Source: Gammaproteobacteria bacterium (GTDB lineage Bacteria; Pseudomonadota; Gammaproteobacteria; Acidiferrobacterales; SZUA-150). From it: a DNA stretch of 64,000 nt. The translations under genes and the position numbers were made by a program. Location of the stretch: the NCBI GenBank assembly GCA_029880545.1, contig JAOUOD010000006.1:154420-218419 (forward strand), read 5' to 3'. Positions 27,757 to 39,542 of the stretch are shown here, in pieces. The notes below the pieces were generated by a model. That model did no database searches. It was given only the letters and a program-made list of their open reading frames with translations, and was not told the origin of the DNA. Numbering within the stretch: position 1 is the first letter of the stretch; the number at the start of each line of letters is the position of its first letter.

Positions 27757-29663
27757 TGTTCACCTGCCGGATTGTCCAGGTCTGGCTTGATTTTGCCTTC
27801 AACCGGCGATCCACCTTTGGGCGTGTTTGAATCAGAACCGGAATCGCTCCCGGTTGCCTCGGGCGGTCGCGGATCGCGACCTTCCATAATGTCATTTATC
27901 TGGTTGGCATCAATCGTTTCCCATTCCAGCAGCGCCTTGGTCATCGCCTCGACCTTGTCGCGATTGGCTTCAATAACCTTGCGCGCACGATCATACTGTT
28001 CATCGATAATGCGGCGAATTTCCCGGTCCACCAGTTCTGCCGTGGAATTGGCCAGGTTCTTGTGCGTGGTGACGTCACGACCCAGGAACACTTCTGATTC
28101 ATTGTCACCATATACCTGCGGACCCAGGGCGTCACTCATGCCCCAGCGCATGACCATCTTGCGCGCCATGTCTGTAGCGCGCTCAAAGTCATTGGATGCA
28201 CCGGTAGTCATCTGGTTCATGAATACTTCTTCAGCAATACGGCCACCCATCAGCACGGCGATGGTGGAAAACAGGGTTTCGCGATCGTGGCTGTAACGAT
28301 CTTCTTCCGGCAACTGCATAGTCACGCCCAGTGCGCGTCCGCGCGGAATAATGGTGACCTTGTGAACCGGATCGGTATTGGGCAGCATGCGCGCGACAAT
28401 GGCATGACCGGATTCGTGGTAGGCCGTGTTCATGCGTTCCCTTTCAGGCATAACGATAGAACGGCGCTCGGCACCCATGATGACCTTGTCCTTGGCTTTT
28501 TCAAAGTCATCCATATCCACCAGGCGCTTGTTGGCACGGGCAGCAAACAAGGCAGCCTCGTTAACGAGGTTAGCCAGGTCGGCACCGGAGAATCCGGGTG
28601 TGCCTCGGGCAATGATGGATGCATCCACATCATCAGCCATGGGCACCTTGCGCATGTGTACCTTCAGGATATGCTCGCGGCCACGAATATCCGGCAACGG
28701 CACGTACACTTGCCGGTCAAAACGACCGGGACGCAGCAATGCCGGGTCGAGTACATCGGGGCGGTTGGTAGCGGCTATGACAATCACGCCTTCGGTGCCT
28801 TCAAATCCGTCCATTTCCACCAGCAGCTGGTTCAGGGTTTGCTCACGCTCATCATGTCCGCCGCCGAGACCGGCGCCGCGTTGGCGACCGACAGCATCAA
28901 TTTCGTCGATAAAGATAATGCACGGCGCATGCTTCTTGGCCTGCTCAAACATGTCGCGCACACGTGAAGCACCAACACCAACAAACATTTCGACAAAGTC
29001 CGAACCTGAAATAGTGAAAAACGGCACCTTGGCTTCACCGGCGATAGCCTTGGCCAACAGGGTCTTGCCGGTACCGGGATTACCGGTCATCAATACACCC
29101 TTGGGAATATGACCGCCCAGACGCTGAAAGCGCGAAGGATCGCGCAGGAAGTCGACAAGCTCACCCACTTCTTCCTTGGCTTCTTCAACACCGGCTACAT
29201 CATCAAAGGTAATCTTGTTCTGCTCCTCGGTGAGCATGCGCGCCTTGGACTTGCCAAAACTCATGGCGCCACGACCGCCGCCACCGCCCTGCATCTGGCG
29301 CATGAAGAAAATCCACACACCGAGCAACAGCAATAACGGGAACCAGTTAATAAGAATCTGTAACAGTACTGACGGCTCTTCCGGTGGCTCGGCCTTGATC
29401 ACCACGCGGTTGTCCATGAGGTCGCCGATAAGTGCACGGTTGTCAGTTTCCGGGCTGTAGGTTTTGAAATGCTCGCCGTTGCGGGTAACACCTTCGATAC
29501 CGCGGCCCTGAATATTGACGCTTTCAATCTGGCCTTGCTTGATCTTGCCCAGGAAAGTGGAATATTCCATGGGTGGACGTGCCTGGCTGTGACGGCCAAA
29601 GTTATTAAAGACCGACATCAGTACGACCGCGATCACCAGCCACAACAACAGGTTTTTGGTCAT
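27753..29663 (-). CDS. ftsH: ATP-dependent zinc metalloprotease FtsH
   Basis: FtsH is the membrane AAA+ protease that degrades proteins such as LpxC and misassembled membrane proteins. I start it at 29663 ([13 protein letters not shown]), with GAGGTGG upstream; a GTG at 29684 is part of that leader. Two spans flank a periplasmic domain. Then come Walker A GNPGTGKT, Walker [11 protein letters not shown], the second region of homology and the zinc motif HESGH. The Pro/Ser/Gly-rich tail is normal. It follows rlmE by about 180 bp, the standard order. Confidence 0.97.
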   Translation of the reverse strand: MTKNLLLWLVIAVVLMSVFNNFGRHSQARPPMEYSTFLGKIKQGQIESVNIQGRGIEGVTRNGEHFKTYSPETDNRALIGDLMDNRVVIKAEPPEEPSVLLQILINWFPLLLLLGVWIFFMRQMQGGGGGRGAMSFGKSKARMLTEEQNKITFDDVAGVEEAKEEVGELVDFLRDPSRFQRLGGHIPKGVLMTGNPGTGKTLLAKAIAGEAKVPFFTISGSDFVEMFVGVGASRVRDMFEQAKKHAPCIIFIDEIDAVGRQRGAGLGGGHDEREQTLNQLLVEMDGFEGTEGVIVIAATNRPDVLDPALLRPGRFDRQVYVPLPDIRGREHILKVHMRKVPMADDVDASIIARGTPGFSGADLANLVNEAALFAARANKRLVDMDDFEKAKDKVIMGAERRSIVMPERERMNTAYHESGHAIVARMLPNTDPVHKVTIIPRGRALGVTMQLPEEDRYSHDRETLFSTIAVLMGGRIAEEVFMNQMTTGASNDFERATDMARKMVMRWGMSDALGPQVYGDNESEVFLGRDVTTHKNLANSTAELVDREIRRIIDEQYDRARKVIEANRDKVEAMTKALLEWETIDANQINDIMEGRDPRPPEATGSDSGSDSNTPKGGSPVEGKIKPDLDNPAGEH

Positions 29664-29840
29664 ATTATTCAAAAGCCACCTCACTATACGACTTTGCTTG
29701 TCTGCTCATTACCGGCCGAACGAGATGCCGACCATTGTATCCATGCTTGATTGCGCCTGTAAGCTGGCGGATTTGCAACCAGTATAACTGCCGCGGCCCG
29801 TCAAATCCCCACGCAAACTGCAAAACTTTATTAATCCTGC

Positions 29841-30485
29841 CTATTCCGCACCGCGAAAATCCCTGCCCAGCAGATAAATCTCCCGGCTCTGGGGCCTGGA
29901 CGCCTTGGGCTTGCGCGAAATCACTGTCTTGAATCGCCTCATCATCTCCTGGCGCAATTCCGGGAAACCCTCACCCTGGAATGTCTTGGTCAGGAACTGA
30001 CCACCGGGCCTCAATACCCTGTCAGCAAAATCCAGGGCCAATTCAGCCAAGTATACCGACCGCGCCTGGTCCGATGGTGCAATACCCGTAATATTGGGGG
30101 CCATATCCGAAATTACAAGGTCTACAGGCTGTCCTGCCAAGGCGACCAGCAACTGCTTCAGCACAGCGTCTTCGGTGAAATCGCCCTGGATGAAATGCAC
30201 GCCTGCCACCGGGTCCATGGGTAAAATATCCATAGCCAGCAGGCTATCCTCCGCGGCCAACTTTTCTCTTGCGTACTGGGACCAGCCCCCCGGGGCAGCA
30301 CCCAGCTCAACAACATTTAGCCCCGGTTTCAATAACTTATCGCGCTCATCAATCTCCTTGAGCTTGTACACGGCGCGCGAGCGATAGCCCTCCCGGCGTG
30401 ACAGCTGCACGTATTCGTCGTTGACGTGCTGCTTCAGCCAGGCCTTGGTTTTTTTGCGTCGATTTTGCTGCTGCTTGTTTCCCAT
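29841..30485 (-). CDS. rlmE: 23S rRNA 2'-O-methyltransferase RlmE
   Basis: RlmE (FtsJ/RrmJ) methylates U2552 of 23S rRNA with S-adenosylmethionine and helps 50S maturation in heat shock. The 214-aa protein has a basic N-terminus and the K-D-K-E catalytic tetrad: K in AVYKLKEID, D in SDMAPN, K in TKTFQG and E near the C-terminus. The SAM loop is ELGAAPGGWSQ. It is divergent from yhbY with a 73-bp gap. Confidence 0.96.
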   Translation of the reverse strand: MGNKQQQNRRKKTKAWLKQHVNDEYVQLSRREGYRSRAVYKLKEIDERDKLLKPGLNVVELGAAPGGWSQYAREKLAAEDSLLAMDILPMDPVAGVHFIQGDFTEDAVLKQLLVALAGQPVDLVISDMAPNITGIAPSDQARSVYLAELALDFADRVLRPGGQFLTKTFQGEGFPELRQEMMRRFKTVISRKPKASRPQSREIYLLGRDFRGAE

Positions 30486-30558
30486 GGCGCCGATTCTAGC
30501 TTGTCTGGAGAAAAAAATACGGGCATGATCGCTGCCCCTTCAGATCGAGCGGTTTTCC

Positions 30559-30852
30559 ATGGCACTCACCGGCAAACAGAAAAACCACCTTCGCGGACTG
30601 GCACACAGCCTCAAGCCCGTGGTCACGATCGGTGCCAACGGTATCACCGATGCCGTCATCGCCGAACTGGATTTGTCCCTAAATGTGCACGAATTACTCA
30701 AACTCAAGCTGCCGGCAGTGGAAAAGGAAGACAAGAACGCCGCGATCGAGGAATTGTGCCGACGCACCAGTGCCGAGGCCGTTCAGAGTATTGGTCGCGT
30801 GGTAGTGTTGTTCCGGGCCAACGAGGAATCGAAGATCACGCTGCCCAGGTAG
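30559..30852 (+). CDS. yhbY: YhbY-family CRM-domain RNA-binding protein
   Basis: This 97-aa protein is one CRM domain, a small KH-like RNA-binding fold associated with pre-50S ribosomes. The signature LTGKQKNHLRGLAHSLKPVV and the GxxG loop VTIGANGITDAV are clear, and VLFRANEESK closes the domain. It pairs divergently with rlmE, as in many gammaproteobacteria; both act on the large ribosomal subunit. Confidence 0.95.
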   Translation: MALTGKQKNHLRGLAHSLKPVVTIGANGITDAVIAELDLSLNVHELLKLKLPAVEKEDKNAAIEELCRRTSAEAVQSIGRVVVLFRANEESKITLPR

Positions 30853-30998
30853 CAAAAACACTAATTGGCAACCGGGTTTCGTGTCTGGATGATATGACAC
30901 CACCGCCCGGAACCTCTGACTATCCGGGTTGCTGTATCCAGACCAGGTCAGCATGTGGCGATATGGTTCAAATGGCCTGGATTTGCTATCCGCTTATC

Positions 30999-32036
30999 TC
31001 AGTTGCGCGCATTCATCGCCCGCGGGCCCGGGCAATTGTACAATCCTCTTTGCGACTTTTTATGGCAATCGCCGTCCAATGGTTGCCCCAACCCTGGAAA
31101 TAATTTCAGGAACAATTTCACATCGTCGGCCAGCTTTTGTGAATCCTCAACCCCCAGCAATACCCGGCTTTGCCAACTGACGTCCGCCGCACCTGGATTG
31201 CTGCACTGCAAATGCAACAGCAGCTTGTTTCTTGGAATTCTGCGGCCAGGCGCACCCAGACCAACCATCTGGCCATTAGCCGCTAACGCAATCACAGCGA
31301 CAGCGGCAATCACGCCTTTTGCAACTGAGTGCTCGGTTTCTTTTGCTATCAACGCCTCCGAATGGCGTGAATATCTGGCATTCACCAGGCAAACGGTATC
31401 GGCCTTGTAATACCGGGCTACCGCGTCAATTTTGTCCATATCCGGATTATACTGCAGCGCATATGCCTGCCTTGTTAGACCGCAGGTAATCCCCTTGTGC
31501 TTGTTGTTCTTGCCCGATACAGGCAAAAAATCACTGATGCCATCATCGAACTCCAGCGCCAGTGTCGTTGTAGTATTCCTTATGGCTTTGTCCGTTGATT
31601 TGTCCGACAGGTACTGCAATTCATCCTGCCCTGTCGGTCGCAGTGTTTCTGAAACCAGCCTTTCGCTGGTTACCAAGCCGCCATTTCTGCGGTACATGTC
31701 TACCGACCAGTACTGATCGGCAAGCGGATATCTCCAGTTGCCAGTGAATCCGGAGAGCGTTGCAGTTACTGTATAGCCTTTCTCGACGAGCGCTTCTTGT
31801 ATGGATTTCGAAATCAGCTCAATATAACTTGCGGAAGTGTCGGGATCTAACGGTATTTTCAATGGTTCTGCATTTACATCAATTACCTTGGACGTACCAA
31901 CCAAGACTATCTTATTCATCGGGTTTTCACGCCACATTGACTCGGTTGACCGAATCGCCCATCTGCCGCCCATACTGCTGCATGAAACAAGAAAAGACAG
32001 GGTAAGCATGCAAAGCAATAAACGAGATATTTTCAC
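30999..32036 (-). CDS. Predicted lipoprotein (345 aa), unknown family
   Basis: A GTG at 32036 preceded four bases earlier by GGAGGAT is the best start. It gives MKISRLLLCMLTLSFLVSC, a lipoprotein signal with Cys19 as the lipidation site. A longer frame to 32066 would bury this signal. The mature protein has an alpha/beta region with EALVEKGYTV-type helices and a later hydrophobic Ala/Val stretch (GVIAAVAVIALAANGQMVG), then a basic, Pro-rich end. It loosely recalls the two lipoproteins at 39543 and 43951 in its N-terminal layout. Function unknown. Confidence 0.7.
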   Translation of the reverse strand: MKISRLLLCMLTLSFLVSCSSMGGRWAIRSTESMWRENPMNKIVLVGTSKVIDVNAEPLKIPLDPDTSASYIELISKSIQEALVEKGYTVTATLSGFTGNWRYPLADQYWSVDMYRRNGGLVTSERLVSETLRPTGQDELQYLSDKSTDKAIRNTTTTLALEFDDGISDFLPVSGKNNKHKGITCGLTRQAYALQYNPDMDKIDAVARYYKADTVCLVNARYSRHSEALIAKETEHSVAKGVIAAVAVIALAANGQMVGLGAPGRRIPRNKLLLHLQCSNPGAADVSWQSRVLLGVEDSQKLADDVKLFLKLFPGLGQPLDGDCHKKSQRGLYNCPGPRAMNARN

Positions 32037-32154
32037 TTTTATCCTCCATAGAGTTCCTGCTAGCAACAGCAGAAAAACGGCCGCCCATATGATTACTGCC
32101 CGTTGTGCAACTGAAACGGAAGACTAAAAGAAGCGGGTTACAACCTGAATAGAG

Positions 32155-32619
32155 TTATTTGATCTTGGCTACAAGCACAAGCCCGAGAACACTATTTAAT
32201 AAAAACAGGCTGCTGGATATGCCGTGCAGCATGGAGAAGCGGCTGTGAGCACCGACTGCAATCAAGGACTGGGCGATGGGATCGGCCTTGAGGGCGACCA
32301 TCATTGGTGTCAGGACGAATTCACCAACAAGGGTTAACAGGAGCATGACCAGGATAATGCGAATGTGAGTTAGCCTGAACACGTCCTTGCCGTATTGGAC
32401 AACAGCCATAGCTGTTATCAGCAATACGGTCACAATACCGATATAACTTGTGATATGGAAAAGTTGACCGGCGATATTGCCGGCCAGCAGGCGATCATCA
32501 AGGGATTTAAACAAGACCGGGGCGACGATGAACCCGGTCACCCACATGCCACCTATCCACAATGTCAGCAGTGCTCGCTCAACCCTTTCCGGCCAGGCGG
32601 TGGATTGCAGGCTGCTCAT
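32155..32619 (-). CDS. DUF4149-like four-span membrane protein
   Basis: The start at 32619 (MSSLQSTAWPERVERALLTLW) is chosen because the longer frame overlaps greA completely in its first 35 codons. The 154-aa protein has four spans. The opening LTLWIGGMWVTGFIVAPVLF resembles the DUF4149 domain often found just downstream of greA-carB regions in gammaproteobacteria. No function is assigned. It starts 5 bp after greA. Confidence 0.75.
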   Translation of the reverse strand: MSSLQSTAWPERVERALLTLWIGGMWVTGFIVAPVLFKSLDDRLLAGNIAGQLFHITSYIGIVTVLLITAMAVVQYGKDVFRLTHIRIILVMLLLTLVGEFVLTPMMVALKADPIAQSLIAVGAHSRFSMLHGISSSLFLLNSVLGLVLVAKIK

Positions 32620-32623
32620 GGAA

Positions 32624-33100
32624 TCAGTTATAACGGACTTCGACGATTTCGTAGGTCTTGATGCCGGCAGGAACCTTGACTTCAACGACCTCACCTTCTT
32701 CCTTGCCGATAATTCCGCGGGCAATGGGGGAAGTAACGGAAATCATGCCACCGCTGATGTCGGCCTCGTCTTCGCCAACAATCTGGTAAGTAACTTCGTC
32801 ACCGGTTTCCTCATCGGCCAACACGACAGTAGCACCAAAGACCACCCGTCCTTCCGCATTGAGCTTTGTCGGATCGATTACCTGGGCCAATGACAGCTTG
32901 GCTTCAATCTCCTTGATGCGACCCTCGGCAAAGCTCTGTTGTTCACGGGCAGCGTGATACTCGGCATTTTCCGACAGGTCGCCATGGGCACGAGCCTCGG
33001 CAATAGCAGCAATTATGCGCGGGCGCTCGACCTTTTTCAGGTTCTCCAGCTCCGCCTTCAGCTTCTCGGCACCTTTGACGGTCATTGGCACCTTGTCCAT
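32624..33100 (-). CDS. greA: Transcription elongation factor GreA
   Basis: GreA rescues backtracked RNA polymerase by stimulating transcript cleavage through its coiled-coil tip. The 158-aa protein has the N-terminal coiled coil with the acidic tip ([20 protein letters not shown]) and the C-terminal FKBP-like domain ending in a Tyr-Asn. It overlaps the carB stop by 1 bp and follows carB in the common carA-carB-greA order. Confidence 0.97.
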   Translation of the reverse strand: MDKVPMTVKGAEKLKAELENLKKVERPRIIAAIAEARAHGDLSENAEYHAAREQQSFAEGRIKEIEAKLSLAQVIDPTKLNAEGRVVFGATVVLADEETGDEVTYQIVGEDEADISGGMISVTSPIARGIIGKEEGEVVEVKVPAGIKTYEIVEVRYN

Positions 33101-36100
33101 CAGGCAATCTCCTCGTGCAAATCCTGCAGTCGATAAATGCTGACAGCACTCCCCTCATCCTCTTTCAGTGCTTCAAGCGCGGCCCTGGCTGCTGCCAGTG
33201 TTGTATAGTGCGTGACTTTCTGGCGCAGGGCAACACGACGGATGTCCGAGGCATCCTCGACGCTCTGCTTGTCCGATATGGTATTAATGATAATACTCAC
33301 GTCGCCATTCATGATCATGTCGGCAATATGCGGGCGGCCTTCCGATACCTTGTTTACTGCGCGCGCCTTTACGCCTTCCTTCTCAAACACAGCGGCAGTA
33401 CCGCGTGTTGCCAGTATTTCGAATCCCATGTCGGCAAAATCCCGGGCCAGTTTCGCTGCCGGCTTCTGATCCGAATCGCGAACACTGATAAACATGCGCC
33501 CGGACTTGGGAATGGCGTCACCAGCAGCGATTTGCGATTTCAGAAACGCCTCGCCGAATGTACGGCCAACACCCATGACCTCGCCGGTAGACTTCATTTC
33601 CGGGCTGAGCATGGAGTCCACGCCCGGGAACTTGACGAACGGGAATACCGCTTCCTTGACGGAATAGTATTCCGGGATGATTTCGCGGGTTACACCCTGC
33701 TCCTTAAGCGTCTTGCCAACCATGCAGCGGGCGGCAACACGCGCCAGCGGCCGGCCTGTGGCCTTGGATACATAAGGCACGGTACGCGAGGCACGCGGGT
33801 TGACCTCGAGCACGTAAATATCGTTATCCTTGATGGCGAACTGGATGTTCATCAGCCCCTTTACCTTGAGCCCGTGTGCCAGCTGCACCGCCTGTTCACG
33901 CAGTTGCTTCTGCAGCTTCCTTGACAGGCTGTAAGGCGGTAATGAACACGCCGAGTCGCCGGAATGCACACCGGCTTCCTCGATATGCTCCATGATGCCG
34001 CCGATTACCACGTCGGTGCCATCGCAAATGGCATCAACATCCACTTCGATGGCGTCATTCAGGAACTTGTCCAGCAACACCGGTGTATCTTCGGATACTT
34101 TCACTGCCACACGCATGTAGGTTTCCAGGTCGCCCTGGTTGTGCACGATCTCCATAGCGCGGCCACCGAGCACATACGATGGACGCACGACCAGCGGGTA
34201 ACCGATCTTTTCGGCTTTCTTGACCGCTGACTTCACGTCCTTGGCAATATCATTGGGCGGCTGCAGCATTTTGAGCTTTTTCAGCAGTCGCTGGAAACGT
34301 TCACGATCCTCGGCAAGGTCAATGGAGTCCGGGCTGGTACCGATAATGTTGGCACCCGCCTCTTCGAGACCATGAGACAGTTTCAGCGGTGTTTGTCCAC
34401 CGTACTGAACAATAATGCCCTTGGGATTCTCTATACGTATGATTTCAAGCACGTCTTCAAGAGTCAGCGGCTCAAAGTACAGGCGATCCGAGGTATCGTA
34501 ATCTGTCGATACGGTTTCCGGGTTACAGTTAACCATGATGGTTTCATAACCATCTTCACGCATGGTCAGTGCTGCATGCACGCAGCAATAGTCAAACTCG
34601 ATACCCTGGCCAATACGGTTGGGACCACCACCCAGCACCATGATCTTTTCACGTGTTGACGGGTTGGCTTCACACTCTTCTTCATAAGTGGAGTACATGT
34701 AAGCGGTGGCCGAAGCAAACTCGGCAGCACAGGAGTCCACACGCTTGTATACCGGATGCACATCCAGCTCGTAACGCTGCTTGCGGAACTTCGCCTCACG
34801 AATACCCAGCAGGTCAGCAATACGACGATCACTGAAGCCCTTGCGTTTCCACTCGTATACTTTCTTTTTGCTCAGCTTCTTGCCGGCAGACTTGATAATC
34901 TGTTTCTCGGTTTCGATGATGTCGGCAATCTGTGCCAGGAACCACGGATCAATGCGCGTCAGATCGTGGATCTCTTCGAAGCTCATGCCAAAACGGAAAG
35001 CGTCACCTACATAGAACAGGCGCTCCGCTGTCGGCCTGGGCAGTTCATTCTTCAGTCGATCACGCGCTTCATCCTTGCCCATACCCGGATCAAGCATGGA
35101 TTCAAAACCGTAAACACCAATCTCAAGGCTGCGCAGCGCCTTTTGCAGGGATTCCTGCTGGGTGCGACCAATGGCCATGGCTTCGCCCACTGACTTCATT
35201 TGCGTGGTCAGGGTCGGGTCAGCCTTGGGGAATTTCTCAAAAGTGAAACGCGGTATCTTGGTTACCACGTAATCAATACTCGGCTCGAACGATGCCGGGG
35301 TCACGCCACCGGTAATATCGTTATCCAGTTCATCGAGCGTATAGCCAACAGCCAGCTTGGCTGCCACCTTGGCAATGGGGAATCCTGTTGCCTTGGATGC
35401 CAGCGCCGAAGAGCGCGATACACGCGGGTTCATTTCAATAATGATCATGCGACCGTTGTCAGGATCAACGGCAAACTGCACGTTGGAACCACCGGTATCT
35501 ACACCGATCTCGCGCAACACGGCGAGACTGGCATCACGCATGATCTGGTATTCCTTGTCAGTCAGGGTTTGCGCCGGCGCCACGGTAATGGAGTCACCGG
35601 TATGCACACCCATGGGATCAAGATTTTCAATGGAACAGATGATGATGCAGTTATCATTGCGATCACGCACCACTTCCATTTCGTATTCTTTCCAGCCAAT
35701 GATGGATTCTTCAATCAGCAGCTCGCGTGTCGGTGAGGCATCCAGGCCGCGCTCGCAAATGGCGATGAATTCTTCCTTGTTATAGGCAACACCGCCGCCA
35801 CTGCCGCCCATGGTGAACGACGGACGGATGATGACCGGGAAACCGATACTCGCCTGCACCTGGTGTGCTTCTTCCATGCTGTGGGCAATAGCACCGCGCA
35901 CGCACTCAAGGCCGATCTTCTGCATCGCCTTGCGAAACAATTCACGGTCTTCCGCCTTGTCGATGGCCTCCTTGGTGGCGCCGATCATTTCAACGCCATG
36001 TTTTTTCAGTACGCCATGACGCTCAAGATCCAGGGCACAGTTCAACGCTGTCTGGCCGCCCATGGTGGGCAGAATAACGTCGGGCTTTTCCTTCTCTATG

Positions 36101-36330
36101 ATCTTTTCAACAGTCTTCCAGTGTATCGGCTCGATGTAGGTTGCGTCGGCCATGCCGGGATCGGTCATGATGGTAGCCGGGTTGGAATTCACCAGGACAA
36201 CGCGGTAGCCCTCTTCCCTTAATGCCTTGCACGCCTGGGCGCCGGAGTAGTCGAACTCGCAGGCCTGACCAATTACGATCGGGCCCGCGCCTATAATAAG
36301 TATGCTGTTTATGTCGGTACGTTTTGGCAT
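33100..36330 (-). CDS. carB: Carbamoyl-phosphate synthase large subunit
   Basis: CarB makes carbamoyl phosphate from bicarbonate, ATP and ammonia for pyrimidine and arginine synthesis. The 1076-aa protein shows the two homologous ATP-grasp halves ([16 protein letters not shown] then [18 protein letters not shown]), the oligomerisation region between them, and the C-terminal allosteric MGS-like domain. It lies 6 bp after carA. Confidence 0.97.
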   Translation of the reverse strand: MPKRTDINSILIIGAGPIVIGQACEFDYSGAQACKALREEGYRVVLVNSNPATIMTDPGMADATYIEPIHWKTVEKIIEKEKPDVILPTMGGQTALNCALDLERHGVLKKHGVEMIGATKEAIDKAEDRELFRKAMQKIGLECVRGAIAHSMEEAHQVQASIGFPVIIRPSFTMGGSGGGVAYNKEEFIAICERGLDASPTRELLIEESIIGWKEYEMEVVRDRNDNCIIICSIENLDPMGVHTGDSITVAPAQTLTDKEYQIMRDASLAVLREIGVDTGGSNVQFAVDPDNGRMIIIEMNPRVSRSSALASKATGFPIAKVAAKLAVGYTLDELDNDITGGVTPASFEPSIDYVVTKIPRFTFEKFPKADPTLTTQMKSVGEAMAIGRTQQESLQKALRSLEIGVYGFESMLDPGMGKDEARDRLKNELPRPTAERLFYVGDAFRFGMSFEEIHDLTRIDPWFLAQIADIIETEKQIIKSAGKKLSKKKVYEWKRKGFSDRRIADLLGIREAKFRKQRYELDVHPVYKRVDSCAAEFASATAYMYSTYEEECEANPSTREKIMVLGGGPNRIGQGIEFDYCCVHAALTMREDGYETIMVNCNPETVSTDYDTSDRLYFEPLTLEDVLEIIRIENPKGIIVQYGGQTPLKLSHGLEEAGANIIGTSPDSIDLAEDRERFQRLLKKLKMLQPPNDIAKDVKSAVKKAEKIGYPLVVRPSYVLGGRAMEIVHNQGDLETYMRVAVKVSEDTPVLLDKFLNDAIEVDVDAICDGTDVVIGGIMEHIEEAGVHSGDSACSLPPYSLSRKLQKQLREQAVQLAHGLKVKGLMNIQFAIKDNDIYVLEVNPRASRTVPYVSKATGRPLARVAARCMVGKTLKEQGVTREIIPEYYSVKEAVFPFVKFPGVDSMLSPEMKSTGEVMGVGRTFGEAFLKSQIAAGDAIPKSGRMFISVRDSDQKPAAKLARDFADMGFEILATRGTAAVFEKEGVKARAVNKVSEGRPHIADMIMNGDVSIIINTISDKQSVEDASDIRRVALRQKVTHYTTLAAARAALEALKEDEGSAVSIYRLQDLHEEIA

Positions 36331-36336
36331 GGCGTC

Positions 36337-37473
36337 TTACTTCGCCTCCTGCATGGAAGCGATAAACTGGTCAAATAACGGTGCTACATCGTGCGGCCCC
36401 GGACTGGCCTCCGGGTGTCCCTGGAATGAAAACGCCGGACAATCCGTGCGGCGAATTCCCTGGATGGTTTGATCAAACAGCGAACGGTGTGTGACTTCCA
36501 GGTTACCGGGCAATGAGTCTTCGTTGACGGCAAAGCCGTGGTTCTGACTGGTAATCATGACCTGTTTTGTTTCAAGGTCCTGCACCGGGTGATTGGCGCC
36601 GTGATGACCAAACTTCATTTTCATGGTTTGCGCGCCGGATGCCAGTGCCAGCAACTGGTGGCCCAGGCAAATTCCGAATACCGGCAGCTTCTTCTCCAGC
36701 ACCTTGCCGATGGCTTCGATGGCGTAATCGCACGGCTCCGGGTCGCCCGGACCATTGGACAGGAACACGCCATCAGGCTTCATGGCCAGCACTTCTTCTG
36801 CCGGTGTTTTGGCAGGTACCACGGTCAGCTTGCAGCCCCGATCAGCCAGCATGCGCAAAATATTGTGCTTTACGCCAAAATCATAGGCGACCACGTGAAA
36901 GCGTGCATCGGTTAGCGGCTTGTATCCCTTATCCAGGGACCAACTGCTTTCGTTCCAGTCGTACTGTTTTCTCGTGGTCACGGTTTTGGCGAGATCCATT
37001 CCGGCCAGCCCGGCAAACGCCTGGGCAGCGGCAACCGCGTCCTTCTTGTTGATTCGCTGGCCTTTTTCCACTGCAACAATGCAACCTCGCTGCGCACCCT
37101 TTTCACGCAGGATACGGGTAAGACGGCGGGTATCAATGCCGGCAATGGCCACGACTTTGTGCTTTTCCAGGAACTCAGGCAGGGTTTGCTGCGCGCGCCA
37201 GTTGCTCATCAACAACGGCAAATCACGGATTACCAGGCCGGCAGCATGAGCTTTTTTGGATTCCATGTCTTCGCTGGTGGTACCAACGTTGCCGATATGC
37301 GGATAAGTCAGGGTAACGATCTGGCGAGCATAGGATGGGTCGGAAAGGATTTCCTGGTAACCCGTAAGCGCTGTATTGAACACCACTTCACCCACTGTCT
37401 GACCGGAAACACCGATAGAAATTCCTTCGAAAAGCGAACCATCTTCCAGTGCGAGCAAGGCGGGCTGTGGCAA
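36337..37473 (-). CDS. carA: Carbamoyl-phosphate synthase small subunit
   Basis: CarA supplies ammonia to CarB from glutamine. The 378-aa protein has an N-terminal CPSase domain and a class I glutamine amidotransferase with the nucleophile in [12 protein letters not shown] and the His-Glu pair in [13 protein letters not shown]. The gene order carA-carB-greA follows a terminator that separates it from dapB. Confidence 0.97.
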   Translation of the reverse strand: MPQPALLALEDGSLFEGISIGVSGQTVGEVVFNTALTGYQEILSDPSYARQIVTLTYPHIGNVGTTSEDMESKKAHAAGLVIRDLPLLMSNWRAQQTLPEFLEKHKVVAIAGIDTRRLTRILREKGAQRGCIVAVEKGQRINKKDAVAAAQAFAGLAGMDLAKTVTTRKQYDWNESSWSLDKGYKPLTDARFHVVAYDFGVKHNILRMLADRGCKLTVVPAKTPAEEVLAMKPDGVFLSNGPGDPEPCDYAIEAIGKVLEKKLPVFGICLGHQLLALASGAQTMKMKFGHHGANHPVQDLETKQVMITSQNHGFAVNEDSLPGNLEVTHRSLFDQTIQGIRRTDCPAFSFQGHPEASPGPHDVAPLFDQFIASMQEAK

Positions 37474-37510
37474 GCGGGACCCCCAAATAAATCAAGTAAA
37501 ACAGACACAT

Positions 37511-37545
37511 AAAAACGGGAGAGTCGGAACTGCTCTCCCGTTTTT
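37511..37545 (-). terminator. Strong terminator in the dapB-carA gap
   Basis: AAAAACGGGAGAG (37511-37523) pairs with CTCTCCCGTTTTT (37533-37545) around a 9-nt loop; on the minus strand the right-hand arm becomes the first half and a T run ends the hairpin. It should end dapB transcription, or act as an attenuator in the carAB leader since it lies only about 40 bp before carA. Confidence 0.8.
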
Positions 37546-37613
37546 AACGAATTCGAATGCCGGATGATCCGGATCAGGCTGGACGCGGATGTTACGTCAG
37601 CAACCCGATAAAA

Positions 37614-38411
<798 letters not shown>

Positions 38412-38573
38412 CTAGTTTTTGCCTCGCTTGTCGAATACCTCTATATATGGTCGGAGAGTAGCGCATCTGCCCGAGTGTGGCCAAGAGAGCTGCACGAAAT
38501 AGCAATACTGGCTCAGCTGTTCCAAACCCGGATACCATTGCGCCATTACTGCATTACCAACAAGGAGCTCACC

Positions 38574-39269
38574 ATGCTGTTTGCTGATTACTGGCCCGCC
38601 ATTGAAACCCTGCTGTGGGCACTGGCCGCCGGTTCTATTATTGGCCTGGAACGCAGTATTAATGGTCGCCCGGCAGGTTTTCGCACGCATTCACTGGTGT
38701 GCGTATCATCATCCTTGTTGATGCTGTTGACGGTTTACCAGGTCAAACTTCTGCCCGACCTGCCCATAGAGGCGGTTCGCATCGACCCGACGCGTATGGC
38801 CCAGGGCATCATGACGGGCATTGGTTTTCTTGGCGCCGGCGTCATCATGAAAGAAGGCCTGTCTGTCCGTGGACTGACCACCGCGGCATCCATTTGGATC
38901 ACTGCTTCAATCGGTATCCTGATAGGAATTGGTTTCATGGAGGCGGCATTCGCCGCGACAGTCATTACCATGGGCACACTGTCCATTTTCAGGTTTCTCG
39001 AAGATATGTTGCCAACCCTGAGTTATGCGCGATTGCACGTGCGCACCCTGGCCGCCAATGCCATCTCCGAAGATGACCTGTGCAAAGTGATTACCGAGCA
39101 TGATGCCAAGGCTCATAATGTCAGTTATCACCTTCAGGAACAGGGAAAATGGATTGAATACCGCATGACTCTGCACACGCGCCATAATGCCAATTACCAG
39201 AAGCTTGCCCGGGCGCTGACCATGCAGGAGAAAGTAGCAGAATTCATGCTGAATCCTGCCGGTGGCTGA
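38574..39269 (+). CDS. MgtC/SapB-family membrane protein
   Basis: The start at 38574 has AAGGAG 7 nt upstream; the open frame extends further left only because it is antisense to dapB. The 231-aa protein has the MgtC signature, IIGLERSINGRPAGFRTH and the later MTGIGFLGAGVIMKEGLSVRGLTTAASIW, over about five spans. A cytoplasmic C-terminal domain of about 85 residues follows. MgtC proteins modulate F-ATPase and Mg2+ homeostasis in some pathogens; many free-living bacteria carry homologues of unknown role. Confidence 0.88.
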   Translation: MLFADYWPAIETLLWALAAGSIIGLERSINGRPAGFRTHSLVCVSSSLLMLLTVYQVKLLPDLPIEAVRIDPTRMAQGIMTGIGFLGAGVIMKEGLSVRGLTTAASIWITASIGILIGIGFMEAAFAATVITMGTLSIFRFLEDMLPTLSYARLHVRTLAANAISEDDLCKVITEHDAKAHNVSYHLQEQGKWIEYRMTLHTRHNANYQKLARALTMQEKVAEFMLNPAGG

Positions 39270-39273
39270 CCCG

Positions 39274-39447
39274 CTAGTCGGAATGGCGGCGGGTAATTAT
39301 ATTGCCCAAGGATGCGGCCACCAGGATGGGCGCAACGATAATCAATACTGTGCTGATGTAGCCCAACTTCCATGAAACAAGTACGGCGGCGACCTGGGAA
39401 GCCGCCCAGATTGCGAGGTAGGTGAAAATAACGTGTTTTTCGGTCAT
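39274..39447 (-). CDS. Small two-span membrane protein (57 aa)
   Basis: Starting at MTEKHVIFTYLAIWAASQV (39447), the protein has two hydrophobic segments and a short basic tail (ITRRHSD). GAGG lies about 12 nt upstream, a long spacing, so the start is uncertain; a GTG at 39471 is the alternative. I recognise no family. It ends 4 bp from the convergent mgtC-like stop. Confidence 0.5.
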   Translation of the reverse strand: MTEKHVIFTYLAIWAASQVAAVLVSWKLGYISTVLIIVAPILVAASLGNIITRRHSD

Positions 39448-39542
39448 ACCGGTTATCGCCTCGTGTAACACAATGATTGCCTGATTGAGGCTTTTTGACT
39501 TTAATATGTCAATCGAAACCTGACAATTGCGGGGTTCAGATC

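Noticed and set aside
37474..37613. Riboswitch in the carA or dapB leader
   Set aside because: Only one simple hairpin with a T run is present; there is no multi-stem aptamer that I can recognise.
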